Positions 10,306 through 19,784 of a stretch of DNA of 64,000 bases are shown here, in pieces. The DNA lies in the NCBI RefSeq assembly GCF_031843945.1, contig NZ_JAVTJJ010000001.1, forward strand, positions 124,001 to 188,000, written 5' to 3'. Under the pieces are notes generated by a model. The model did no database searches and was not told the origin of the DNA. It saw only the letters and a program-made list of their open reading frames with translations. The stretch comes from Paracidovorax sp031843945. Lineage in GTDB: Bacteria > Pseudomonadota > Gammaproteobacteria > Burkholderiales > Burkholderiaceae_C. Numbering within the stretch: position 1 is the first letter of the stretch; each line of letters begins with the position of its first letter. The position numbers and the translations under genes were made by a program.

Positions 10306-12979
10306 CGGCAGCTTTTGTCCTTCCCCCGGCAGCATGTGCCTGGCGGGCGGAAGGGCCGGGGTGAAAAGGCAGGGACGGCCGATCGCATAGCCCTGGCCGT
10401 GGTCTATGCCCATGTTGCGCAAGGCCTGCACAATGGCCGCGCTTTCGGCGAATTCGGCAATTGTTTCCTTGCCCATCACGTGCCCGATGTGGTTGATCAT
10501 CTCCACCATCGCCCGGTTGGCCGGGTCTTCGATGATGTCGCGCACCAGTCCGCCGTCGATCTTCAGGTAGTCCACGGGCAGTTGCCGCAGGTAGGTGAAG
10601 GACGACATGCCCGCGCCGAAATCGTCCAGCGAGAACCGGCAGCCCTGCTGCTTGAGCTCGCGGATCAGCCGGATCGCATTGGGCATGTGGGCTATGGCGG
10701 CGGTTTCGGTGATCTCGAAGCACAGCAGGTCGGGCGGCACGCCGTGCAGCGCGATCTGCTCGCGCAGAAAGCCGAGCAGACTCTCTTCACCCACGCTGGT
10801 GCCCGACAGGTTGATGGCGCACAAGCTGATGACTGGGGTATCACCTGCCTCGCGCCTGCGCGCCAGTTCCGCCAAGGCGCGCCGAACCACCCAGCGGTCG
10901 ATGGCGGGCATGAGTCCGAAGCGCTCGGCCGCCGGAATGAATTGGCCGGGCGTGGCTGACGCCTGCGATCCGTCGTCCAAGCGCAGCAGTAGCTCTACAT
11001 GCTTGCCGGTGTGCGGGACGCGGCGCTGCAGCGGCACGATCTCCTGCGCATGCAGGCTGAAAAGCCCATGCTCCAGCGCGTTGCGAATGCGCTGGATCCA
11101 GTCCATGTCGCTCGCGCTGCGCGTCAGGGCAGCGTCGTGTGGCTGGTGCACGTACACGGTGTTGCGGCCACGTTCCTTGGCGCCATAGCAAGCCATATCG
11201 GCCACGCGCAGCACTTCCTGCAGCGTGTCCAGGTCGGGCGTCAGATGCACCAGCCCGATGCTCAGGCCCGTGCGCAGCACTCGGTCATCCCAGGGCAGTT
11301 GCAGGGCCTGTGCGCTTTGCCGCAGCTCGCTGGCAATCTGCCAGGCGGTGGCAGGCGGGCAGCTTTCCAGCAGCACGCCGAACTCGTCACCTCCGAGCCG
11401 CGCCAGGGTGTCGCCCTCACGCAGTCCGCCTTGCAGCAATTGGCACACGGCCCGCAGCATGGCGTCGCCTGCGGGGTGGCCGCAGGTGTCGTTGATCAGT
11501 TTGAACTGGTCCAGATCCACATATAGCAGGCTACCGGCGGCCTCGGCGTGGCCCTCGTCTTGGGGGCGGGCGAGCAGGGCGGCCAGCCTGCGCTCGAATT
11601 CGCGGCGGTTGACCAGGCCGGTGAGCGCATCGTGGGTCGCCTGCCAGGAAAGCTGCTCCAGATACTCCTGCTCGCGCCGCATGTCGTGCAGCACCAGCAC
11701 AGCGCCCGACACCGCACCCTGGTCATACAGCGGCGAGCCCACCACCGTAACGGGCAGGGTGCTGCCGTCGGGGCGGCGCAGTTGCAGCGTGGGTGATTCG
11801 TGCAACAGGCCGCCCGCGTGCAGCGCGCGTTGCAGCAGGCGCGGCGCAATCGGACTGCCGTCATCGCCCTCATCATCACCGCCTGCGAACTGCAGCAGAT
11901 CGGTCAGTTGCTGATGGGCCAGGCTGTGCAGCGGGCGCTCCAGAATGGCTTCTGCCGCAGGATTCAGGTAGACGATGCGTCCGTCCACGGTGGTGGTTAC
12001 CACGCCATCGCCAATGGCCGCCAAAGTGGCGCGGGCCTGTTCGCGCTCGCCGTGCAAGGTGTCTTCCACGCGGCGGCGCTGTGTGACGAGGTTGAGGGTG
12101 TGCAGCAGGGTCAGCAGCACCAGCACGCCTGCGGTGAGCGCATTCACGGCCAGCAGAAAATCTGTGATGCGCCGTGAGGATTCGCCCAGCGCACGGCTGA
12201 AGCCCACCGTGGCCGGCGTGGCGCCTTCGTCAATTTGCTGAATTCGGCTCTGCCAGCCATGGCGCGTTGCAGCGTCTGGCTGGCCAACGGCCACGGCGTC
12301 TCGTATGACCGCCGCCAACTGCAGCAGCTCCTGGATGTACTGGTCGCCCATCTCCCACAGGGCGATAGGCTCGCGCAGCAGCAGTGAGTCGTGGAAGTGG
12401 TACAGCAAGAAGATCAGGCCCCCGACATCGTCCCGGTGGTTGCCGCCACGCAACGCTGCAGCTTGGGCGCCTTTCAGGTCGGGGGGGCTCATTCCCACCA
12501 GTTGCCGTGCCTGCCGATCTGCCAGGGGGACGGCGATGGCTTCTTCAAACCGCGCTAAGAAACGCGCTTCGCCAGTGTCGGCGTAATGGCTGAGATGGAG
12601 AACCGCGTCCTTTTGCGCCTTGCTCCACTGGCTTTCACCTTGCACGTAGGCGCGCAAAACGGAGACGACCCAGATGCTGGAGGCTGCAAGCGCCGCCTGT
12701 AACACCACCATGGCGATCAGGGGCCAAGAAAATCGGAGCATGTATGGCAGCCGACGAAATCGCGGTGGCTGCAGCGGCACGCTCATGGATGGTGTCCTAC
12801 CGACGGCTGACGGCCTGTGTGCCTGGACACCCCTGCGCGCCTCGCCGCGGGGCGCAAAGGCAGTGGGCAGGGAGTGCTTCAGTCCAGAGCATGGAAATGA
12901 CTATAGCGTGGATATCGCTGGCCGCCGAGGTGTCAGACCCGAGTAGCGCGAGCCAGGGTCGGGCTGTTCGCAGAGCGGG

Positions 12980-13393
12980 TCAGGGCACGGGCGTAGAAAT
13001 CAGCTCTTCGATGATCAAGGTGCGGTAGTAGAAGGCCGCTTGCGCTCCCAGCGGCTCCAGCGCGTCGGCCAGCGAGTCGGGTGAGTCGTCGTCGTCCGCC
13101 GCGAAGAAGAGCGCATGGCTGCCGTTGCTGGACATGTCTGCAATGCGGCGCACGATAACGCCTTCTGCACCGACGGACGGCAGCGGTTCGTCAGCGTCCT
13201 CCAGCGTGCGCACCACGTGTTGCAGGATGGCGTCTGGCGTGGCATGCGCGATGTCGTCGCGGCCCTGCGTCTGCATGGCATCCGCCGCCGAACGGGCGGC
13301 GGCTTCGTCAGGGAACAGCGCAAAGACGTAGCCGGTCGGGTAGAAGGTGCCGGCGGCGGAGGTCATGTCAGGCGTGAGGGCGAAGGGCTTCAT
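12980..13393 (-). CDS. Conserved hypothetical protein (137 aa)
   Basis: The frame starts MKPFALTPDMTSAAGTFYPT, with AAGGAA 6 bases upstream of the ATG. It has no signal peptide or membrane helix. The middle section (GYVFALFPDEAAARSAADAM) resembles a general-stress or heat-shock-like alpha/beta fold, and an acidic run (AADDDDSPDS) follows. No family is recognised with confidence. Its codon usage matches its neighbours and it appears monocistronic. Confidence 0.7.
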   Translation of the reverse strand: MKPFALTPDMTSAAGTFYPTGYVFALFPDEAAARSAADAMQTQGRDDIAHATPDAILQHVVRTLEDADEPLPSVGAEGVIVRRIADMSSNGSHALFFAADDDDSPDSLADALEPLGAQAAFYYRTLIIEELISTPVP

Positions 13394-13481
13394 GGCGTTC
13401 CTTGGTGGGTGTCGGTAGGGATTGAACGCCAGGGCTTGCCTGGCGGGTGTCGGACGGTGCCGGCCGCCTGCGACAGCGTTT

Positions 13482-13553
13482 TAAGCCAAAAGTGCCTCTA
13501 GCGCCCGTTGATAAAGCGCTTGTAGCTATAAAAATAGTAGCATTTCGCGGCGT
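13482..13553 (+). repeat. Dispersed palindromic repeat, copy B (forward)
   Basis: TAAGCCAAAAGTGCCTCTAG, then GCGCCCGTTGAT, AAAGCGCTTGTAGCTATAAA and AATAGTAGCAT. The same arm order as copy A, with one mutated core arm. It sits between the hypothetical gene at 13393 and the 3' end of the CoA-transferase gene. Confidence 0.85.
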
Positions 13554-13573
13554 GGTACCTCGGCCCTGCCCAA

Positions 13574-14467
13574 TCAACCGGGCGCCAGCGTGTGCAGGGG
13601 AATGTCCTGCGACACCGCCAACGCATCCAGGCTGGAGCGCGTCTGGCCTTGCAAGAAGCGGGCTACCGCCGATCGCGTGGCCGGCAGACGCGCGTCGCTG
13701 TCTGTCGCCAGGCCCGCCGCGCTAAAAAAGCGGGCGGCGAAGTGCGGCTCCAGCGCCGCCACCGCCACGCGGCCGTCGGCGCAGGGATACACGCCGTAGC
13801 CAGCGTGCCCGCCGCCCACGTCGCCCGCTGCGCTGCTCAAGGCCCAGCCGCGCGGCAAGCCCAGCCACTGGGCGGCGTCTTCCAGTGCCACGTCGATGCA
13901 GACGCCCTGGCCCGACGCTGCGCGGGCCAGCTGCGCCTGCAGCACGGCCTCTGTGGCGATGAGCGCGCCGGCCATGTCGGCATAGAGCGTGGGGGGCAGC
14001 GTGCAGCCGGCGATGAGGTCGGCCTGCGCCAGGTAGGTCAGGTCATGGCCCGGCTCTTCCGCCCGTTCGTCCGGCGCGCCGACGATGCGCACCAGCGACA
14101 GCCTTGGATAGCGCGCGGCCAGCGCGGGCCAGCCCAGACCCAGCTTGTGCAGCGCAGAGGGGCGAAATGAAGTGATCAGCACATCGGCCTGGGCGAGTTC
14201 GTCTTGCAGCACCGCCTGGCCGGCATCGGTTTTCAAGTTCGCCTGCAGCACGCGAATGCCGTCGTGCAGATCGGCATACGCGCCTGGGCTGTACGTTGCC
14301 ATCGGGTCCCCGCTGGCGTGGCCCGATGGGGCGCGTGGTTCCAGCTTGGTGCAGGCGGCGCCCATGCGCCGGCAGCGTAGCAGGGCGGCGGGGCCGGGCA
14401 GGTTCAGCGCCAGGCTGAGGACGCGGGTGCCGCTAAGGGCTTGGAACGGGATTGGTGGCGTCGGCAT
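13574..14467 (-). CDS. CaiB/BaiF family class III CoA-transferase, short form
   Basis: A 297-residue protein with the family III layout: FQALSGTRVLSLALNLPGP at the N-terminus, KLEPRAPSG, ADVLITSFRPSALHKLGL, and LYADMAGALIATEAVLQA, which carries the expected aspartate region. Typical members (formyl-CoA transferase, alpha-methylacyl-CoA racemase) are 350-400 residues, so this is a short form; its end IPLHTLAPG suggests loss of the C-terminal section. The start MPTPPIPF has no clear ribosome site. It lies 41 bases downstream of the CitMHS transporter on the same strand, so it may activate an imported carboxylate (inference). Confidence 0.8.
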   Translation of the reverse strand: MPTPPIPFQALSGTRVLSLALNLPGPAALLRCRRMGAACTKLEPRAPSGHASGDPMATYSPGAYADLHDGIRVLQANLKTDAGQAVLQDELAQADVLITSFRPSALHKLGLGWPALAARYPRLSLVRIVGAPDERAEEPGHDLTYLAQADLIAGCTLPPTLYADMAGALIATEAVLQAQLARAASGQGVCIDVALEDAAQWLGLPRGWALSSAAGDVGGGHAGYGVYPCADGRVAVAALEPHFAARFFSAAGLATDSDARLPATRSAVARFLQGQTRSSLDALAVSQDIPLHTLAPG

Positions 14468-14508
14468 GCGGGGTTTATACCCACGCACGCCCGACTCGCC
14501 ACCCGGGT

Positions 14509-15885
14509 TCACCCGCCCGCCAGTGCGTGGCCCACCAGCGGGAAAAGCCCCAGCGCCAGGCTGGCGCCCATCAGCGTCAAACACACCAGCACGGCCCATT
14601 TCAGCGTGAAGCGCTGGTGGTCGCCGAAGTCCACCCCGGCCAGGCCGACCAGCAGGTAGGTGGACGGCACCAGTGGGCTCAGCAGATGCACCGGCTGCCC
14701 GATCAGCGACGCGCGGGCCATCTCCACCGCGCTGATGCCGTAGGCCTGCGCGGCCTCGTTCAGGATGGGCAGCACGCCGAAGTAGAACGCGTCGTTCGAC
14801 ATGAAGAACGTCAGCGGCATGCTCAGCAGCGCGGTGATGGTGGGCAGATAGGGCCCCATGCTGGGCGGAATGGCCGACAGCAGCCCGCGTGACATGGCCT
14901 CGACCATGCCGGTGCCCGACAGAATGCCGGTGAAGATGCCGGCCGCGAAGATCAGCGCCACCACGGCCAGGGCGTTGCCAGAATATTCGGCCATCAGCTG
15001 GCGCTGGTGAGCCATGTCGGGGTAGTTGATGACCAGCGCGATGGCAAAGCCGATCATGAACAGCACGGGCAGCGGCAGCAGGCCCAGCACCAGCGTCACC
15101 ATCAGCGCGATGGTCAGTGCCAGGTTCACCCACAGCAGGCGCGGGCGGCGCATGTCGGCGCTGTCGCTGCCGGCCATGGTGGGCAGGTGTTCGCCGGTGC
15201 TTTCCTCATCGGCGCGCTGGGCTGCCTGGTGTTCTGCATGCAGCGACGCCGCGCCGGGCAGGCTGACGCGGCCCAGCCGGTGGCGTTCGCGCAGGCCCAG
15301 GTAGAACGCCACGGCCAGCAGGCTGACGATGGCGATGCCCATGGCCGGCACCATCGGAATGAAGACCTCGCCCGGATCCACGTGCAGTGCGCTGGCGGCG
15401 CGCGCCGTGGGCCCGCCCCAGGGCGTCAGGTTCATCACGCCGCTGGCCAGAATGGCCACGCAGGTCAGGCTCAGCGGGTTCATCTTCAGCCGCTTGTACA
15501 GCGGCAGCATCGACGCGATGGTGATCATGTAGGTGGTCGAGCCGTCGCCGTCCAAAGAGATCAGCAGCGCCAGCACTGCCGAGCCCACCACGATCTTGAG
15601 AGGGTCGCCCTTGACCAGTTTCAGGATGACGCCGACCACCGGGTCGAACAGGCCCGCGTGGATCATCACGCCGAAGTACAGGATGGCGAACATCAGCATC
15701 ACGCCCGTTGGCGCGATCTTGCGGATGCCCTCCAGCATCATGTTGCCCATGGTGGGCGCAAAGCCGCCCATCAGCGCGAAGAGGATGGGGATGGTGATCA
15801 GCGCGACCAGCGGCGACAGGCGCCGGGTCATGATCAGCGTCATGAAGGTCAGCACCATGCCGAAGCCGAGCAGGGTCAGCAGCAT
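14509..15885 (-). CDS. CitMHS family citrate/metal:H+ symporter
   Basis: A 458-residue polytopic membrane protein with about 12 hydrophobic segments. Characteristic CitMHS sequences include GDGSTTYMITIASMLPLYKRL, LTPWGGPTARAA and SNDAFYFGVLPIL. The family (Bacillus CitM and CitH) imports citrate complexed with Mg2+ or Ca2+ together with protons. A central cytoplasmic loop of about 60 residues contains a His/Glu-rich stretch. It is transcribed divergently from the TctD/TctE-like two-component system about 300 bases away, the usual position for a regulated tricarboxylate transporter. A GGAG ribosome site precedes the ATG. Confidence 0.9.
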   Translation of the reverse strand: MLLTLLGFGMVLTFMTLIMTRRLSPLVALITIPILFALMGGFAPTMGNMMLEGIRKIAPTGVMLMFAILYFGVMIHAGLFDPVVGVILKLVKGDPLKIVVGSAVLALLISLDGDGSTTYMITIASMLPLYKRLKMNPLSLTCVAILASGVMNLTPWGGPTARAASALHVDPGEVFIPMVPAMGIAIVSLLAVAFYLGLRERHRLGRVSLPGAASLHAEHQAAQRADEESTGEHLPTMAGSDSADMRRPRLLWVNLALTIALMVTLVLGLLPLPVLFMIGFAIALVINYPDMAHQRQLMAEYSGNALAVVALIFAAGIFTGILSGTGMVEAMSRGLLSAIPPSMGPYLPTITALLSMPLTFFMSNDAFYFGVLPILNEAAQAYGISAVEMARASLIGQPVHLLSPLVPSTYLLVGLAGVDFGDHQRFTLKWAVLVCLTLMGASLALGLFPLVGHALAGG

Positions 15886-16193
15886 GGAGGGGTTCTCCGG
15901 GTGGAATTCATCTTGTCTCCGTTATCGAATGCGGTGATCGGCAAGGCGCGGGCGTCCAAGGCGCGTGCCGGTGGGGGTGAACCTTAGGCAGCGACCCTGT
16001 CGTGCACCTGTCGTGGCGCATGCCATAAGTGGATGTGCTGATCGGGTAAACCCGGGGTTCGGCCCTGGGGCTTTTCGCGTTTGCAGCGATACTCCGCGCC
16101 TTCCCGCCATGCCAAAGCCACTCTTTTCTTCCGTACTGCCTGCAGCCTTCGCGGCCTGCGATGCGGTGGCGCACGCGGGAGAGGGTGGCTGAC
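15886..16193. other. Divergent control region between CitMHS and TctD-like genes
   Basis: A 308-base non-coding stretch between two divergent genes. It should hold both promoters and the binding sites of the response regulator. I could not pick out a convincing direct repeat of OmpR-family type by eye. Positions 16178-16185 hold the GGGAGAGGG-like ribosome site of the regulator gene. Confidence 0.5.
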
Positions 16194-16916
16194 ATGCGCA
16201 TCCTGCTGGTCGAAGACGACCCTGACCTGGCCGAGGCCGTGGTGCGCCGGCTGCGCCGCCAGGGCCATGCAGTGGACTGGCAGGCCAACGGCCGCGCGGC
16301 CTTCGAGGTGCTGGGCTATGCGCAGTTTGACCTGCTGCTGCTCGATATCGGCCTGCCCGGCATGGACGGCCTGACGCTGCTGGCGCAACTGCGCCGTCAA
16401 GGCAACAAAACGCCGGTGCTGATGCTCACGGCCCGCTCCGACATCGAAGACCGCGTCAACGCGCTGGACGAAGGCGCGGACGATTACCTGGACAAGCCCT
16501 TCGACTTTCGCGAACTGGACGCCCGCTGCCGCGCGCTGCTGCGCCGCCCGCAGGGCCAGGCGACGGGCCTGTGGCAGGTGGGCGGGCTGGCCATCGACAG
16601 CGCGGCGCGCCGGGTCAGCCTGCACGGGCAGGACCTGGACTTGCCGCACCGCGAATTCAGCCTGCTGGAGATCCTGATCGGCCGGCTGGGCCGGGCCGTC
16701 AGCAAGGAAGACATTGCAGGGCGCCTGTTTCACTTCGACGAGGACGTGGGCCTGAACGCCATCGAGGTCTACGTGGGCCGCCTGCGCCGCAAGCTGGCGG
16801 GCAGCCAGTTGCAGATCACCACCGTGCGCAGCGTGGGCTACCGCGCGGATGTGGTGGCCGATGCGCCATCGCCCGCTGCCTCCGACGCGTCCGATTCAGC
16901 CGATGGCGGCCACTGA
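16194..16916 (+). CDS. TctD-like OmpR-family response regulator
   Basis: A 240-residue two-domain regulator. The receiver domain has the acidic pair (VEDDPD, 7-11), phospho-acceptor Asp51 (LLLLDIGLPGMDGL) and Lys101 (YLDKPFDF). The C-terminal winged helix (about 130-225) contains HREFSLLEILI and the recognition region AIEVYVGRLRRKL. The start MRILLVEDD at 16194 has a purine-rich ribosome site 8-16 bases upstream. The downstream kinase start overlaps this gene by 14 bases, so the two are translationally coupled. The nearby CitMHS gene is the likely target. Confidence 0.93.
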   Translation: MRILLVEDDPDLAEAVVRRLRRQGHAVDWQANGRAAFEVLGYAQFDLLLLDIGLPGMDGLTLLAQLRRQGNKTPVLMLTARSDIEDRVNALDEGADDYLDKPFDFRELDARCRALLRRPQGQATGLWQVGGLAIDSAARRVSLHGQDLDLPHREFSLLEILIGRLGRAVSKEDIAGRLFHFDEDVGLNAIEVYVGRLRRKLAGSQLQITTVRSVGYRADVVADAPSPAASDASDSADGGH

Positions 16917-18435
16917 AGCCGCCGCACCGGCGCGCACGTTGCCGGCGGTGCGCCGCACGCTGCTGGTGTCGATCACCGTGCTGTTTGTGCTGGCCACGGT
17001 GGTGCTGTTCTTTGCGGCGCGCAGCTACGGGCTGCGGGCGGCCGACCGGTCCTACGACCACCTGCTGCGCGCCTCGGCGCTGTCGATGGCCGATAGCGTG
17101 GCCGTCGTCGAAGGGCGCTGGCAGGTCGACTTGCCCTATGCCGCGCTGGACCTGCTGGCCGCGGCGCCCGAAGACCGGGCCTACTACCGCATCACCGGGC
17201 CGCAGGGCGACACCATCACCGGCTATGGCGATCTGCCAGCTCCGCCAGGTTCGGCTGGTGCCAGCGCGCAGCCGCTGTTCTTCGACGCCCGCTACCGGGG
17301 CGAGCCGGTGCGCTTCGCCGTCGTGCCGCGCGCCATTGCCGGCGGTGACGGCTCCGGCCGTTTCTGGGTGCAGGTCGGCCAGACCCGCCAGGCGCGCGAC
17401 GCGCTCGCCGCCGACATCGTCTGGCGCGCTACGGCCGCCATCGGCGCGCTGATGCTGGGGGTCTTTCTGCTGCTGTGGCTGGGCGTGGACCGCGCGCTGC
17501 GGCCGCTGGCGCGGCTGCAGCAGGAGCTGATGCAGCGCGACGCGTCCGACCTGCGACCCATCGCCAGCCCCGTGCCGCGCGAACTGGCCCAGGTGGTGCG
17601 CGCACTCGACGGCTTCATGGGCCGGCTGTCATTCAACCTGGATGCCCTGCGCATCTTCATCGCCGAGGCCGCGCACCAGATGCGCACGCCGCTGGCCGCG
17701 CTCATCGCCCAGGCGCAGGAGGGGCTGGACGACGACGACCCGCGCGCCCAGCGCCAGAGCCTGCAGGCGGTGGAGCGCAACGCCCTGCGCCTGCGCCGGC
17801 TGCTGAACCAGTTGCTCAGCGACGCCAGCGTGACGCACCAGGGGCATCTGCAACGCTTCTCACCCGTCGATGTGCTGGCGCTGGTGCACGAGGCGCTGCG
17901 CGATGTGGTGCCGCGCGCCGAGCCGCAGCCGGTGGTGCGGCTGTGGTGGCAAACCGATTTGCTATCAAAAGGTGAGCTGCTCGCGCTTTATCCAAAAGCG
18001 CTAGACGCCAAAAACACTCGAAACTCCAGCCATGCCGCGGCCCAGGCCTGGGTACGGGGCGACGCGCTGATGCTGCGCGAGGCGTTCAAGAATCTGGTCG
18101 ACAACGCGCTGAAACACGGCGGCGGCAGCGCAGTCGAGGTGACCGTGCGGGCCGCTGCCGATCCCACTATGCATGCGTGGCAGGTCGAGGTGGCCGACCA
18201 CGGCCCGGGCGTGCAGGCGGCCGACCAGGGCCGCCTGTTCGAGCGCTTCGCACGCGGGCCGGGCGCGGCGGCAGGTGGTGCTGGCCTGGGCTTGGCTATC
18301 GTGCAGCGGGTGGTCGCCAGCCACGGCGGGCAGATCGCCGCTGCCAATCGGGCGGAAGGTGGCTGGTGCATCACGCTCACCTTGCCCGCTGCCCCGCAGC
18401 CCGCGAGGCCCCATACACGGGAGAACGCATCATGA
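16903..18435 (+). CDS. TctE-like sensor histidine kinase
   Basis: A 510-residue kinase. TM1 is near residues 19-38, then comes a periplasmic domain of the 2CSK_N type (SYDHLLRASALSMADSV, VDLPYAALDLL), TM2 near 175-195, a short HAMP-like region and the dimerisation helix with His258 (AEAAHQMRTPLAAL). The ATPase has an N-box with Asn401 (NLVDNALKH), DHGPGV and GLGLAIV. Residues about 352-375, between the H-box and N-box, are encoded by a copy of the dispersed palindromic repeat (LLSKGELLALYPKALDA). That segment is absent from ordinary TctE-like kinases (family knowledge). The 2CSK_N domain suggests sensing of a tricarboxylate or similar ligand. Confidence 0.92.
   Translation: MAATEAAAPARTLPAVRRTLLVSITVLFVLATVVLFFAARSYGLRAADRSYDHLLRASALSMADSVAVVEGRWQVDLPYAALDLLAAAPEDRAYYRITGPQGDTITGYGDLPAPPGSAGASAQPLFFDARYRGEPVRFAVVPRAIAGGDGSGRFWVQVGQTRQARDALAADIVWRATAAIGALMLGVFLLLWLGVDRALRPLARLQQELMQRDASDLRPIASPVPRELAQVVRALDGFMGRLSFNLDALRIFIAEAAHQMRTPLAALIAQAQEGLDDDDPRAQRQSLQAVERNALRLRRLLNQLLSDASVTHQGHLQRFSPVDVLALVHEALRDVVPRAEPQPVVRLWWQTDLLSKGELLALYPKALDAKNTRNSSHAAAQAWVRGDALMLREAFKNLVDNALKHGGGSAVEVTVRAAADPTMHAWQVEVADHGPGVQAADQGRLFERFARGPGAAAGGAGLGLAIVQRVVASHGGQIAAANRAEGGWCITLTLPAAPQPARPHTRENAS
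17956..18025 (-). repeat. Dispersed palindromic repeat, copy D, in frame inside the sensor kinase
   Basis: A reverse-orientation copy, TTTGCTATCAAAAGGTGAGC, then TGCTCGCGCTTTATCC, AAAAGCGCTAGACGCCAAAA. It keeps the frame and is well preserved, including GCGCTTTATCCAAAAGCGC, so the insertion looks recent. It lies between the phosphoacceptor helix and the ATP-binding N-box. Confidence 0.8.
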
Positions 18436-19661
18436 GCCGGTTGCCGCTGTGGCCAAGACGGGATTTCCTGCGGGCAATGGGCGCGCTGGCACTGGTCGAT
18501 GCCGCTGGGGCGGCGACCCCGATGCCCGGCACCGCTGCCAGCGCCATGCAGGGCACGACCGCAGTGCAGGGCGATGGCGCGACCATCACGCTGTTTCCGG
18601 CAGCGGGCTCGCAAGAGTCACTGCTCAGCATCGACTGCGCGACCGAAACGGCGCTGTTCGCCCCGGCCATCCGCGACTTTCAGCGCCTGCACCCTGGCGT
18701 GGCTGTGCGCTGCGCCGACCGGCAGAGCCTGGACATCCACGCGCAGGCGCTGGCCCGCGCGCAGGGGCGGCTGCGCGGCGCCGCACCTCCGCTGGCGCCG
18801 GGCGAGGGCGGGCCCGACCTGCTCATCAGCAGCAGCCTGGACTTGCAGACCCAGCTGGCCAACGACGGCCACGTGCTGGCGCACCCGTCCGCGCTGGCAC
18901 GCAGCCTGCCGGCCGGCGCGCACTGGCGGCATGAGGTGTTCAGCCTGGGCGCGGATGCGGTGGTGATGGTCTATCACCCGCGCCTGCTGGCGCCCGAGCG
19001 TGCGCCGCGCACGAGGGGCCAGCTGCTGGCGCTGCTGCGCTACGCAGGCCGCCCGCTGGCCGGGCGCGTGGGCACCTATGACGCCAGCCGCAGCGGCCTG
19101 GGCTATCTGCTGGCCACGCAGGACGCGCGCCACGACAGCACGGCCGGCGTCCTGTTGGCAGCGCTGGGCGCCAACCGCGTGCGCCTGGGCGACCACATCG
19201 AGCCGCTGCTGGACGAGCTGGAGCGGGGCGATCTCGCACTGGTCTACAACGTGCCTGCGTCTTACGTGCAGGCGCGCATCGCAGCCGGCTCGCCACTGCG
19301 CATGCTGGTGCCGCAGGACTACACGCTGCTCACCACACGCGCCGCGGTCATTCCGGCCACGGCGCCGCACCCGGAGCTGGCTCGACCTTTCCTCGACTAC
19401 CTGCTGTCGCGAGGCGGCCAGGCCGTGCTGGCGCGCGACACGCGGCTCATTCCGATACGGCAGGCGGTGGCGGCAGGCACCGGCGCCGGCACAGGGGGTG
19501 ACGCGGGCGGCGGGGGCTTTGGCAGCGCGCAAGGCCTGGCGGGCACGGCCACCAGTTCCTGGCGTCTGCTGGCGCCGGGTTTGGGGCTGCTGGTGTATCT
19601 GGATCCGCTCAAGCGCCAGCGTTTCTTGCAAGCCTGGACGACCAGCATGGGTGCCGGCTGA
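18432..19661 (+). CDS. Tat-exported extracellular solute-binding protein coupled to the two-component system
   Basis: A 409-residue protein whose ATG overlaps the kinase stop codon (ATGA). The N-terminus MSRLPLWPRRDFLRAMGALA has a twin-arginine motif (Arg9-Arg10). The mature part has the layout of a type 2 periplasmic binding protein of the Fe3+/phosphoglycerate (PgtC-like) class: VRCADRQSLDIHAQALA, DLLISSSLDLQTQLA, GADAVVMVYHPRL, GTYDASRSGLGYL, LVYNVPASYV. No ABC permease or ATPase is adjacent. Its coupling to the kinase suggests a sensory partner that presents ligand to the kinase periplasmic domain (inference). A Gly-rich run (GAGTGGDAGGGG) interrupts the C-terminal region. Confidence 0.85.
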   Translation: MSRLPLWPRRDFLRAMGALALVDAAGAATPMPGTAASAMQGTTAVQGDGATITLFPAAGSQESLLSIDCATETALFAPAIRDFQRLHPGVAVRCADRQSLDIHAQALARAQGRLRGAAPPLAPGEGGPDLLISSSLDLQTQLANDGHVLAHPSALARSLPAGAHWRHEVFSLGADAVVMVYHPRLLAPERAPRTRGQLLALLRYAGRPLAGRVGTYDASRSGLGYLLATQDARHDSTAGVLLAALGANRVRLGDHIEPLLDELERGDLALVYNVPASYVQARIAAGSPLRMLVPQDYTLLTTRAAVIPATAPHPELARPFLDYLLSRGGQAVLARDTRLIPIRQAVAAGTGAGTGGDAGGGGFGSAQGLAGTATSSWRLLAPGLGLLVYLDPLKRQRFLQAWTTSMGAG

Positions 19662-19784
19662 GGGGGTGTTGCCGCTGGGGAACGGTGAGATAATCGAAGG
19701 TTTTCGCCCTCCCCACCCATACCATAGACGCCGCCTGCGCAAGCGCTCGAGTTCCAGCGCCGCCGGCCGCACAGAAAGACCCGG

